Part shown: piece after piece, positions 1-4,812 of the stretch | Numbering within the stretch: the stretch's first letter is position 1 | How the letters are laid out: each line of letters opens with the position of its first letter | Assembly (NCBI GenBank): GCA_910589115.1 | Contig: CAJUSB010000159.1 | Coordinates: 1 to 6,145, forward strand | Source: an uncultured Clostridia bacterium | GTDB lineage: Bacteria > Bacillota > Clostridia > Oscillospirales > Butyricicoccaceae | Direction of reading: 5' to 3' | DNA length: 6,145 nt | Translations under genes and position numbers: made by a program | The notes under the pieces: generated by a model | The model's input: only the letters and a program-made list of their open reading frames with translations | The model's database searches: none | What the model was told of the DNA's origin: nothing

Positions 1-1
1 A

Positions 2-53
2 CATCCTTTTTCACCTCGAACTCATTATACCTCTTCTTTCCGCTGTTTGCGAA
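2..53 (-). promoter_or_regulatory. Divergent promoter, ribosome binding site and start codon of a gene leaving the left edge
   Basis: On the minus strand a perfect -10 hexamer TATAAT (plus-strand 24-29) lies 18 bp downstream of TTCGCA (48-53), a 4/6 match to the sigma-A -35 box. Just beyond it are GAGGTG (12-17) and, after a 7-nt gap, an ATG at 4-2. Together these look like the promoter and translation start of a gene transcribed leftward, away from the tRNA. Only one codon is inside the window, so the product is unknown. The predicted transcription start (about 17) would leave a very short leader with the Shine-Dalgarno at its 5' end, which is tight and lowers confidence in the exact promoter assignment. 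Confidence 0.45.
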
Positions 54-116
54 TATGCGTTTTCTTCACAAATTGTTTACTTATTCAAAAACTGTGGCTC
101 TGTATAGAAAAAACAC

Positions 117-145
117 TTGACAGAAAAGGTTAACTGAGGTATAAT
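117..145 (+). promoter_or_regulatory. Consensus sigma-A promoter of tRNA-Ser
   Basis: TTGACA at 117-122 and TATAAT at 140-145 are both perfect consensus hexamers with the optimal 17-bp spacer. Transcription would start near 152, about 17 nt before the mature tRNA 5' end at 169. This is the usual architecture of a strong stable-RNA promoter in Firmicutes. Nothing else lies between it and the tRNA. Confidence 0.93.
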
Positions 146-168
146 AATTTCATCGAAGCAATATGTAT

Positions 169-259
169 GGAGAGTTGGCTGAGTGGTCGAAGGCGCACGA
201 CTGGAAATCGTGTGTGCGTGATGAGCGTACCCAGGGTTCAAATCCCTGACTCTCCGCCA
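169..259 (+). tRNA. trnS: tRNA-Ser (anticodon GGA)
   Basis: This is a complete type II (long variable arm) serine tRNA with an encoded CCA. The acceptor stem pairs GGAGAGT (169-175) with ACTCTCC (249-255), followed by discriminator G256 and CCA 257-259. The anticodon stem CACGA/TCGTG (196-200/208-212) encloses the loop CTGGAAA with anticodon GGA at 203-205, which reads UCC and UCU codons. The T arm pairs CAGGG (232-236) with CCCTG (244-248) around TTCAAAT. The extra arm near 214-230 forms a short GTGCG/CGTAC stem, as expected for serine. The gene has its own promoter and a terminator hairpin 21 bp downstream, so it is a single-gene unit. Its 3' end is copied in inverted orientation at 378-398, and tRNA-Ser genes are frequent integration targets for mobile elements. 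Confidence 0.97.
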
Positions 260-280
260 TGTTATCAAAACACTATAGAT

Positions 281-320
281 GCGGCGGGCTAAAATGCCCG
301 CCGCTCTAGCGTTTTATGCG
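281..320 (+). terminator. Probable intrinsic terminator of the tRNA-Ser unit
   Basis: A perfect 9-bp GC-rich stem, GCGGCGGGC (281-289) with GCCCGCCGC (296-304), closes a 6-nt TAAAAT loop. The downstream tract is interrupted (TCTAGCGTTTTATGCGATTT) rather than an immediate T run, so termination efficiency is uncertain, but position and stem stability fit termination after the tRNA. Confidence 0.62.
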
Positions 321-372
321 ATTTTGGAGGCCCGAATTTTTTTGAAATTTCCATAGATGCAGAATGGCGTTT

Positions 373-446
373 CAGCCGAGAGTCAGGGATTTGAACCCCT
401 GATTTTCCGATTTTGCCCACGTTGGGGCAGGGGAATCCCACGGCTG
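373..446. repeat. Long imperfect palindrome containing the tRNA-like fragment
   Basis: Three blocks pair in nested order: CAGCCG (373-378) with CGGCTG (441-446), GGGATT (386-391) with AATCCC (434-439), and CCCCTG (396-401) with CAGGGG (428-433). This gives 18 paired bases, with unpaired nucleotides of 7 and 4 nt on the left side and 1 nt on the right. A small CCC/GGG hairpin (416-418/424-426) can close the apex. Either strand could form this fold as RNA, or as a cruciform in DNA. Confidence 0.6.
378..398 (-). repeat. Inverted 21-bp copy of the tRNA-Ser 3' end
   Basis: Positions 378-398 are the exact reverse complement of tRNA positions 234-254, covering most of the T stem and loop and six bases of the 3' acceptor strand. 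Identity stops at one extra C (399) on one side and before the discriminator/CCA on the other, so it is a fragment and not a second tRNA. Attachment-site duplications made by tRNA-targeting integrases are normally direct repeats, so the inverted orientation is unexpected. It may be a remnant of another integration or rearrangement, or part of a structured RNA. Confidence 0.85.
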
Positions 447-505
447 CAGCGGCACAGACGGCGGTATTTCAGAAGGTTTTGGCGGAAAATTATATACGAA
501 GTTTG

Positions 506-556
506 GGGCGCAGTTTTAGTGGCTTTGCACAAGCCGCCAGAGACTGCGCCCTTTTT
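506..556 (+). terminator. Strong orphan intrinsic terminator
   Basis: An 8-bp stem GGGCGCAG (506-513) with CTGCGCCC (544-551) encloses an inner 5-bp stem GGCTT/AAGCC (521-525/531-535) and is followed directly by TTTTT (552-556). This is a well-formed rho-independent terminator on the plus strand. No protein gene precedes it; the nearest upstream transcription unit is the tRNA, which already has its own hairpin. It may end a non-coding RNA or serve as a second barrier to readthrough. Confidence 0.7.
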
Positions 557-645
557 CTATTCCTTGGTCGGGACTCTGGGCGAAGCCCTTCGGCCGATGG
601 TCTTGGAAGGGGACGCAGAAATCAAGATGAAAATCAATTAGAGGA

Positions 646-676
646 CTGCATAAAAAATTGAAAAAATATTATGCAG
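646..676. repeat. 8-bp inverted repeat with AT-only-like spacer
   Basis: CTGCATAA (646-653) is the exact reverse complement of TTATGCAG (669-676). The 15-nt spacer is A/T except for one G. There is no T run, so it is not a terminator. The shape would suit a binding site for a dimeric protein (repressor or recombinase), but no such protein is encoded in the window. Confidence 0.55.
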
Positions 677-717
677 ATTGCGCATTGAAATTTCCGGAAC
701 ATCAAAATACATAGCTC

Positions 718-755
718 AGCGGAGGTCGTCGAGAAAATACGGCCTCCGCTTTTTT
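718..755 (+). terminator. Intrinsic terminator or attenuator hairpin just before the first gene
   Basis: An 11-bp stem with one G-T pair, AGCGGAGGTCG (718-728) with CGGCCTCCGCT (740-750), closes an 11-nt loop and runs into T750-T755. It is a strong terminator by shape, yet it ends only 7 nt before the Shine-Dalgarno of the gene at 781. It may insulate that gene from upstream transcription, or act as an attenuator or leader hairpin if the promoter lies upstream. The alternatives cannot be separated from sequence alone. Confidence 0.75.
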
Positions 756-780
756 CATTTTCAGAGGAGGTTACAGCGAA

Positions 781-1122
781 ATGAAAATCTCAGAAAAGAT
801 ATCGACACTCCAAGCGAAACGGAAGCTGCTGCGTCAGCTGGATGCAAGCCTGCTGACTCATGCGGTAGCGTTGTGCAGCGTTCCCAGCGTCGAGCAGGTC
901 TACCGGCTGCAAGGATTTGCAGAAACGCATTTCCTACTTAAGAACCAGTACCGATTTACTCCGGAGGATGTCGCAGGGCTGCTGCGCTTCGCCGATCCGC
1001 TCGAAGTCGCAGATCAGTGCCGCCGGGTGAGCGATCCGTCGGAGCTGCTTCCGATTAGTGCTCTGCTGGACGAGATGAATGCCGAAATGAGATTCCCGTT
1101 GGCTTCCTCGGAAAAACAATAG
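781..1122 (+). CDS. Small helical protein of unknown function (113 aa), mobile-element type
   Basis: The ATG at 781 is preceded by AGAGGAGG (763-770) with a 10-nt gap, so the start is well supported. The 113-aa product has no signal peptide or membrane segment and looks wholly helical, with a basic, Lys/Arg-rich N-terminus (residues 6-18). The centre, residues 58-80, reads RFTPEDVAGLLRFADPLEVA, a pattern of a turn followed by a leucine-rich helix. This recalls small accessory proteins of Clostridia mobile elements such as DUF3848 (a helix, then L-S/T-x-E/D-x-A-x-x-L-L and a following P-L), but the match is from memory and weak. It is separated from the next gene by 178 bp and may be its own unit; the strong hairpin at 718-755 lies just upstream. 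No function can be assigned. That it is a real gene is likely from its start signal and codon pattern. Confidence 0.8.
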   Translation: MKISEKISTLQAKRKLLRQLDASLLTHAVALCSVPSVEQVYRLQGFAETHFLLKNQYRFTPEDVAGLLRFADPLEVADQCRRVSDPSELLPISALLDEMNAEMRFPLASSEKQ

Positions 1123-1219
1123 GCACATCCGCCGAAAATTTAAGGAAAATTTTGTACGCTTCGCCGATTGAAGTTTCTGGATTGTGAATTTCGGCTGATT
1201 TGGTGGAAAAACCGCCGTG
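1123..1219. other. Intergenic stretch with weak hairpins after the 113-aa gene
   Basis: No gene is seen here. AAAATTT (1135-1141) and AAATTTT (1147-1153) form an AT-only hairpin. GGTGG (1202-1206) and CCGCC (1212-1216) pair around AAAAA with one G-T pair and are followed by GTGTTTT, which could be a weak terminator for the 113-aa gene. I found no promoter with two good boxes. Confidence 0.4.
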
Positions 1220-1274
1220 TTTTCGTTGGATTTTCCGCTGGATATCAGAAAACCGCTGTGATATGTTGTGTTGC
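1220..1274 (+). promoter_or_regulatory. Copy 1 of a duplicated upstream element with inverted repeat GATATCA-N11-TGATATG
   Basis: This 55-bp block aligns without gaps to 4746-4800 at 42 of 55 positions. Its core is GCTGGATATCA (1237-1247), an 11-nt variable spacer, TGATAT (1259-1264), one variable base, then TTGTGT (1266-1271). The arms GATATCA (1241-1247) and TGATATG (1259-1265) pair over 6 of 7 bases. TGTG also recurs at 1257-1260 and 1267-1270, ten bases apart, on the same helix face. It lies upstream of the ArdA-like run, 26 nt before its start codon. It may be an operator for a dimeric regulator or a leader hairpin. Confidence 0.7.
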
Positions 1275-1283
1275 AAACCCGAA

Positions 1284-1293
1284 AAAGGAGGGG
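1284..1293 (+). promoter_or_regulatory. Ribosome binding site deciding a TTG start
   Basis: AAAGGAGGGG is a very strong Shine-Dalgarno. Two starts lie downstream: an ATG at 1297, which opens a frame of only six codons ending at TGA 1315-1317, and a TTG at 1301, in frame with the long gene and 9 nt after AGGAGG (1286-1291). The TTG is therefore the likely start of the long gene. The short ATG frame overlaps it and could compete for initiation. Confidence 0.75.
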
Positions 1294-1300
1294 ACAATGC

Positions 1301-2482
1301 TTGAAAAAGATATTTGACATACATGCCACTAAGCCCGAAAGGCCGTACAATGCACCGACAGTAGATATCTCACTGCCAGCAGCGCCGTATGAGCTGCTGG
1401 ACGTGCAGGAGCGATTGCGAGCCGCAAACGCATCTGAGGTCACGGTGCAAATCACCTACAGCCATACGAGCAAATACTTAAATCTTCTGCCGATCGAGCA
1501 TGGCGGACTGTATGAGGTCAACGCTCTGGCCGAAAAGATGAGCAGCTTCGAGGACTGGCAGCAGGAAGCTTTTGACGGACTGGTAAAGGCCGACGCTTTC
1601 AAATCGGACAAACCGGTTCCAATCTCAAGACTGATTGACTTCGCCTACAGTTCCGAGTGCTGCCATGTGCTTGGCGGCATCACGACCCATAAAGAGCTTG
1701 GCGAATTCCTTGTCGATAACGAGCTGTGGGGCGATACAGAGGAAATGCCGGAGGACATCCTTGCAAAGCTGGACTACACGGCAATAGGCCGGGAGTCACG
1801 TCTAAGCCAGGGCGGTGTGTTCACCGATAACAGCTATGTCGAGCAGCACAGCGAACTGGTGGAAGCCCACAAAACGCTTGACTACACACCGAAGATACCG
1901 GATTATACCATGCTTCTGAAAGTCAGCGCATCCGATTATGACGGCGAAATGTCCGCACCTCTCAAACTCCCCGCATCCAGCGAAACGCTGAATAAGGTGT
2001 TAGACCAGATTGGCGCAGGCAACTGGCAGGAAACCCGCTTCGAGTGCATCGACTGCAAAGCTCCCGTGCTGAGTAAACTAATCGACAACGATGCAGGGAT
2101 CGCCGAAGTCAATCAACTTGCCGAGACGTTGTCTCAAATGCCGCAGAAGCAGCTGACCGAATACAAAGCAATTTTGGAAGCGGTAGAGCCAAGCGATTTT
2201 GACAGCGCCGTCCATCTGATCGAACGGATGGACGAGTATCTGGTGTCGCTGCAATATGAAACGCTGGAAGACATCGCACGGGACGAATTAAACTTCATTG
2301 CCGATCCGGCGCCTGTAGAAGTCATAATCCCGCACCTCGACTTGGAGGGCTACGGAGCCGCGCTTGTCAAAGGGCTGAACGCCGAGCTGACCGACTACGG
2401 CATGGTAGAACGCCAGGATCGGCAACCGGTTCAAACACCAGAGGAACAGCCCCGACAGGGCGGAATGGAGATGATGTGGTGA
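1301..2482 (+). CDS. ArdA-like antirestriction protein with two tandem modules (393 aa)
   Basis: ArdA proteins are acidic DNA mimics that block type I restriction enzymes; this is a resemblance, not proof of activity. I start at TTG 1301 because of the strong ribosome binding site at 1284. Two modules are visible. Module 1 (about 46-181) has VNALAEKMSSFEDWQQEAF (73-91), HKELGEFLV (130-138), then LDYTAIG (157-163) and GGVFTDNSYV (171-180). Module 2 (about 203-371) has VNQLAETLSQM (270-280), LEDIARDEL (322-330), LDLEGYG (346-352) and AELTDYGMV (361-369). By hand count it has about 71 Asp/Glu against 32 Lys/Arg, consistent with a DNA mimic. Cysteines occur at 120-121 and 249/252. It has no signal peptide or membrane segment and is likely cytoplasmic. 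It overlaps the next gene by 4 bp (GTGA), implying translational coupling. The Gln/Pro-rich tail (372-388) looks disordered. It is longer than the roughly 165-aa classical ArdA because of the duplication. Confidence 0.8.
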   Translation: MKKIFDIHATKPERPYNAPTVDISLPAAPYELLDVQERLRAANASEVTVQITYSHTSKYLNLLPIEHGGLYEVNALAEKMSSFEDWQQEAFDGLVKADAFKSDKPVPISRLIDFAYSSECCHVLGGITTHKELGEFLVDNELWGDTEEMPEDILAKLDYTAIGRESRLSQGGVFTDNSYVEQHSELVEAHKTLDYTPKIPDYTMLLKVSASDYDGEMSAPLKLPASSETLNKVLDQIGAGNWQETRFECIDCKAPVLSKLIDNDAGIAEVNQLAETLSQMPQKQLTEYKAILEAVEPSDFDSAVHLIERMDEYLVSLQYETLEDIARDELNFIADPAPVEVIIPHLDLEGYGAALVKGLNAELTDYGMVERQDRQPVQTPEEQPRQGGMEMMW

Positions 2483-3492
2483 AGGATTTCAAATACCTGA
2501 CCGAGCTGCCCGGTACACCGCAGGAGCAGGAATGGATGCGTGAGCGGCTTGACACGTTAAGTGTGAAAGAAAGCATCGTCCTTGCGGCAGCACTGGACGG
2601 CGACCCCCCCGGTATGGCCTCCGACGCGATCTACCAACTGCTCGCCCTTCCGGATTATAAAATCTGCGGTTACGCAGGGGACTATAAACAGTTGGGTGAA
2701 TACGCAGCCAACGAGGCCATGTTGCCGAAGGATGTGCGTCCGCACCTCAACTTGGAAAAGCTGGGACATACATATGCGGAAGCTCATCCCGGAAAATTCT
2801 GCGAAGGTCATTATGTGGAGTTTCCCGAACGGCCCTCCGTACAGCGATATGATCCGCAAACTGGACAGCTGCCCGAAGATACCGACTGGAGTGTCAAATT
2901 AAAAGCTGCAACGCCAGAAAAGCCGGAAGGGGTATGGATTCGACTGCCAGACCATCAAGGCGATATGGACAGCAACCCGGATGAAATTTCACTGGCATTG
3001 GATGCCCTGAATGCAAAAAGCATTCAGGAACTGACTGTGTTGGACACCCGCTGTGTGCTTCCGGGGACATGGAATCTGACGGAGCAATACAGCGACATCG
3101 CCGACCTGATGTATGATGCGAACGATTTGGGACTTGCGTTAGAGGGCCAGTGTAGGAAATCGGATTGTTTCAAGGAATTTTTGTGGGCAGCGTTGGAGTA
3201 TGAAAACTGCCAGGACTTACGCTTTGCGCTGGAAATTGCACGAAATCCGGAATTTTACGATTGGATATCGAGCGACCGCTTGGAAGAAATCGCGAAAAAG
3301 GAATTGCAGGATCAGGGCGTTTCGGAAGAAATCATCGGCTCCGATTCGATTGACTTAAAAGCCTACGGCGAAGAAATTCTCATCCGAAACGGCTACGTTC
3401 CGACATCCGATCAAACTGGTTATATTTTCAGCCCCCCGCATGACGGGATTTCTCAGAACGATAGCTCACAAGCGCCCAAAATACAAATGTAA
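2479..3492 (+). CDS. ArdA-like protein, two modules, the first shortened (337 aa)
   Basis: The start is GTG 2479, overlapping the upstream stop as GTGA, with GGAG at 2467-2470 eight nt before it; GTG 2476 is also possible and adds one residue. Module 1 begins mid-domain: the protein opens with YLTELPGTPQEQEWM (6-20), skipping the N-terminal part seen in the neighbours, and continues to YKQLGEYAANEAMLP (69-83), LNLEKLG (90-96) and GKFCEGHYVEF (105-115). Module 2 (about 138-316) has LEEIAKKEL (268-276), IDLKAYG (291-297) and TSDQTGYI (309-316), a degenerate form of the usual G-x-F-T-x-x-G-Y-I ending. It is strongly acidic: about 62 Asp/Glu to 30 Lys/Arg by hand count. It has no membrane segment. 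The tail after 317 is Ser/Gln-rich and probably flexible. A role as a DNA mimic beside its neighbours is inferred. The N-terminal shortening may mean that it works together with the upstream product. Confidence 0.75.
   Translation: MKDFKYLTELPGTPQEQEWMRERLDTLSVKESIVLAAALDGDPPGMASDAIYQLLALPDYKICGYAGDYKQLGEYAANEAMLPKDVRPHLNLEKLGHTYAEAHPGKFCEGHYVEFPERPSVQRYDPQTGQLPEDTDWSVKLKAATPEKPEGVWIRLPDHQGDMDSNPDEISLALDALNAKSIQELTVLDTRCVLPGTWNLTEQYSDIADLMYDANDLGLALEGQCRKSDCFKEFLWAALEYENCQDLRFALEIARNPEFYDWISSDRLEEIAKKELQDQGVSEEIIGSDSIDLKAYGEEILIRNGYVPTSDQTGYIFSPPHDGISQNDSSQAPKIQM
3006..3028 (+). repeat. Perfect 9-bp hairpin inside the second ArdA-like gene
   Basis: CCTGAATGC (3006-3014) and GCATTCAGG (3020-3028) are exact reverse complements around AAAAA. 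They fall in codons for DALNAKSIQE. No T run follows, so it is not a terminator. It could affect mRNA stability or be chance: one such hairpin in a few kilobases is not very improbable. Confidence 0.4.
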
Positions 3493-3504
3493 GAAGAATG
3501 CACC

Positions 3505-4707
3505 ATGGAACCCAAATACTTTTCTGAATTGGCTCGCCGCCTGAACGAGCAGCAGATCCGAACCGGACCGCGGCACGATAACAGCCTTCCGGTGGTTTTT
3601 GCCGGGCAGGAGATCTTGCTGATCACGCAAACCGGAACGATGATGCGTGCTGAATCCGGAGAGGAATGCGAGTCAGCAAAGAAGCTGTTCCCGAAGGTAC
3701 AGCAGACTGCTTCGCTCGTTCACGAATACATAACCGCGATGGAGCAGGCTGCGCCGCTCAAAGCGGAGGGACTTGACACAAGCTATCGCCAATTGGCGGA
3801 ATTTAACGATACGGTGTTGGCAGGCCAGACAGCAGAGGGCGGCATCCACTTTGCGGTTCTGGATTGGAACGCAGAACACACCGCTCTCTGCCATATTGGA
3901 CGCAACCACATTATCACGATTCACGGCAACGGGATGCCTTCGGAGGAATACCAACAAATCGACGGCAAAGCGGAAGCGCTGAAACTGCTTCGAAGTGGAA
4001 ACGGCAGCATGACCCCATACGGCGTAGTGTTCGATAACGAAATGAAACTGCAACCGCTTTATGATGGGCGGCATTTCCCGCCATATCTGTATGAACCGTG
4101 TCAGCTGACAATCGAAATCCGACTGGCAGACGGCAGTACAGGAGCAAGCGGCTATCTGTACTTCCCCACGCCGGATCAGCAGCTCGCGCGGACGTTGGAA
4201 CGCGCCGGAGCGACCGATGCAGCAGACAGCCGAATGCAGATCACCGTGGATCAGCTCCCCAAAGAAGTCTCCACGCAGATTAACTTACAGCAGGAAGCGC
4301 TGGTCGAAGTCAACGAAATGTGTGCGTCAATTGCGAAATTGTCTCCACAGGAGTGCAGGAAACTGAACGCTGCCGTGGCAATGGCGCAGCCCCGCTGCGC
4401 CAGCGAGATTCGCCAGCTCGCCGAGAATCTGGAGCAGTTCGAGTTTGTTCCCGATGTGAAAACGCCGGAGGAATACGGAAAGTACATGATCCAGCAGTCT
4501 GGACGGTTCGAATACGACCCGAATCTGGAAGATTTCTATGATTTTCAAGGTTACGGCCAGCAGAAAGTCAGCGCCGAAAACGGCCAGTTCAACGATTATG
4601 GTTACATTTCCTATCACGGAGTTCTAACGCTGGGCGAGTTGATGCTGCAAGACCCTGCTGAGCAAGCGCAGGACGAATCAGGGCCTCATCTCGTCGGGGT
4701 GCTGTAA
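3505..4707 (+). CDS. Protein with mobile-element N-terminal domain fused to a C-terminal ArdA-like module (400 aa)
   Basis: The ATG is at 3505, 12 bp after the previous stop. No strong Shine-Dalgarno is visible (AAGAAG only), so translation may depend on coupling within the run. Residues 1-185 form a domain I recognise loosely from Clostridia mobile elements but cannot name: a helical YFSELARRLNEQQ start, LVHEYITAMEQAAPL (71-85), then YRQLAEFNDTVLAG (94-107) and a strand-rich part with a GIHFAVLDWN motif (113-122). From about 200 on is an ArdA-like module: LTIEIRLADG (201-210), VNEMCASIAKLSPQE (269-283), YGKYMIQQ (324-331), FYDFQGYG (344-351) and GQFNDYGYISYHG (360-372). This is the best-preserved ArdA-type ending in the window. 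It is acidic, about 57 Asp/Glu to 31 Lys/Arg by hand count. It has no membrane segment or catalytic motif that I can identify. An antirestriction role is inferred for the C-terminus only. Confidence 0.75.
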   Translation: MEPKYFSELARRLNEQQIRTGPRHDNSLPVVFAGQEILLITQTGTMMRAESGEECESAKKLFPKVQQTASLVHEYITAMEQAAPLKAEGLDTSYRQLAEFNDTVLAGQTAEGGIHFAVLDWNAEHTALCHIGRNHIITIHGNGMPSEEYQQIDGKAEALKLLRSGNGSMTPYGVVFDNEMKLQPLYDGRHFPPYLYEPCQLTIEIRLADGSTGASGYLYFPTPDQQLARTLERAGATDAADSRMQITVDQLPKEVSTQINLQQEALVEVNEMCASIAKLSPQECRKLNAAVAMAQPRCASEIRQLAENLEQFEFVPDVKTPEEYGKYMIQQSGRFEYDPNLEDFYDFQGYGQQKVSAENGQFNDYGYISYHGVLTLGELMLQDPAEQAQDESGPHLVGVL

Positions 4708-4745
4708 GCGGAAGCACAGTTCATTTTGTCAGTTTTAAGGCAAGT

Positions 4746-4800
4746 TTTTCAGTGGGTTTGCTGCTGGATATCATTCAAAAGTTGTGATATCTTGTGTGGC
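4746..4800 (+). promoter_or_regulatory. Copy 2 of the duplicated upstream element with perfect inverted repeat GATATCA-N11-TGATATC
   Basis: This copy has perfect 7-bp arms, GATATCA (4767-4773) and TGATATC (4785-4791), with the same 11-nt spacing as copy 1 at 1220-1274. GCTGGATATCA, TGATAT and TTGTGT are shared exactly. TTGTG also occurs twice (4782-4786 and 4792-4796) ten bases apart. It ends right at the Shine-Dalgarno GGAGG (4801-4805) of the 94-aa gene, so a bound protein or a folded hairpin here could block either transcription or ribosome access. Confidence 0.75.
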
Positions 4801-4812
4801 GGAGGTGAGAAA

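Larger units (their letters stand above)
305..717. other. Gene-free, structure-rich stretch between the tRNA unit and the first gene
   Basis: No convincing coding region is seen over about 410 bp. The open frames here (357-641, 413-661, and one at 678-941 running into the first gene) lack good ribosome binding sites. The one at 357 translates the inverted tRNA fragment into the ESQGFEP-type peptide typical of spurious tRNA-derived ORFs. The stretch does hold an inverted copy of the tRNA 3' end, an imperfect palindrome, an orphan intrinsic terminator and an 8-bp inverted repeat, each listed separately. A weak promoter-like pair, TTGAAA (685-690) and TACATA (708-713) with a 17-bp spacer, lies just before the hairpin at 718; its -10 box is poor. 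The stretch may be the edge of an integrated element, or may encode a small RNA ending near 556. Confidence 0.6.

Noticed and set aside
77..268. Minus-strand 63-aa open frame over the tRNA
   Set aside because: It is antisense to tRNA-Ser and contains the RVRDLNPGY string typical of false ORFs read through tRNAs.
357..661. Plus-strand open frames of 94 and 82 aa
   Set aside because: They run through the inverted tRNA fragment (ESQGFEP-type peptide) and the intrinsic terminator at 506-556, and have no good ribosome binding site.
678..941. Plus-strand 87-aa open frame
   Set aside because: It crosses the strong hairpin at 718-755 and overlaps the well-supported gene at 781 in another frame.
1226..1265. 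Reading the duplicated element as a simple sigma-A promoter
   Set aside because: TTGGAT and GATATG are 28 bp apart in copy 1, and in copy 2 TTGCTG and the -10-like box are 22 bp apart; neither spacing fits.
1268..1300. GTG start at 1268 for the first ArdA-like gene
   Set aside because: It lies inside the duplicated regulatory element, and the strong ribosome binding site is downstream of it.
934..1455. Minus-strand 173-aa open frame
   Set aside because: It covers the end of one plus-strand gene and the start of another plus the conserved regulatory element; it is rich in Cys, Ser and Arg as expected for a shadow frame.
3673..4074. Minus-strand 133-aa open frame
   Set aside because: It lies wholly inside the 400-aa plus-strand gene, whose domain pattern is recognisable, so this is a shadow.
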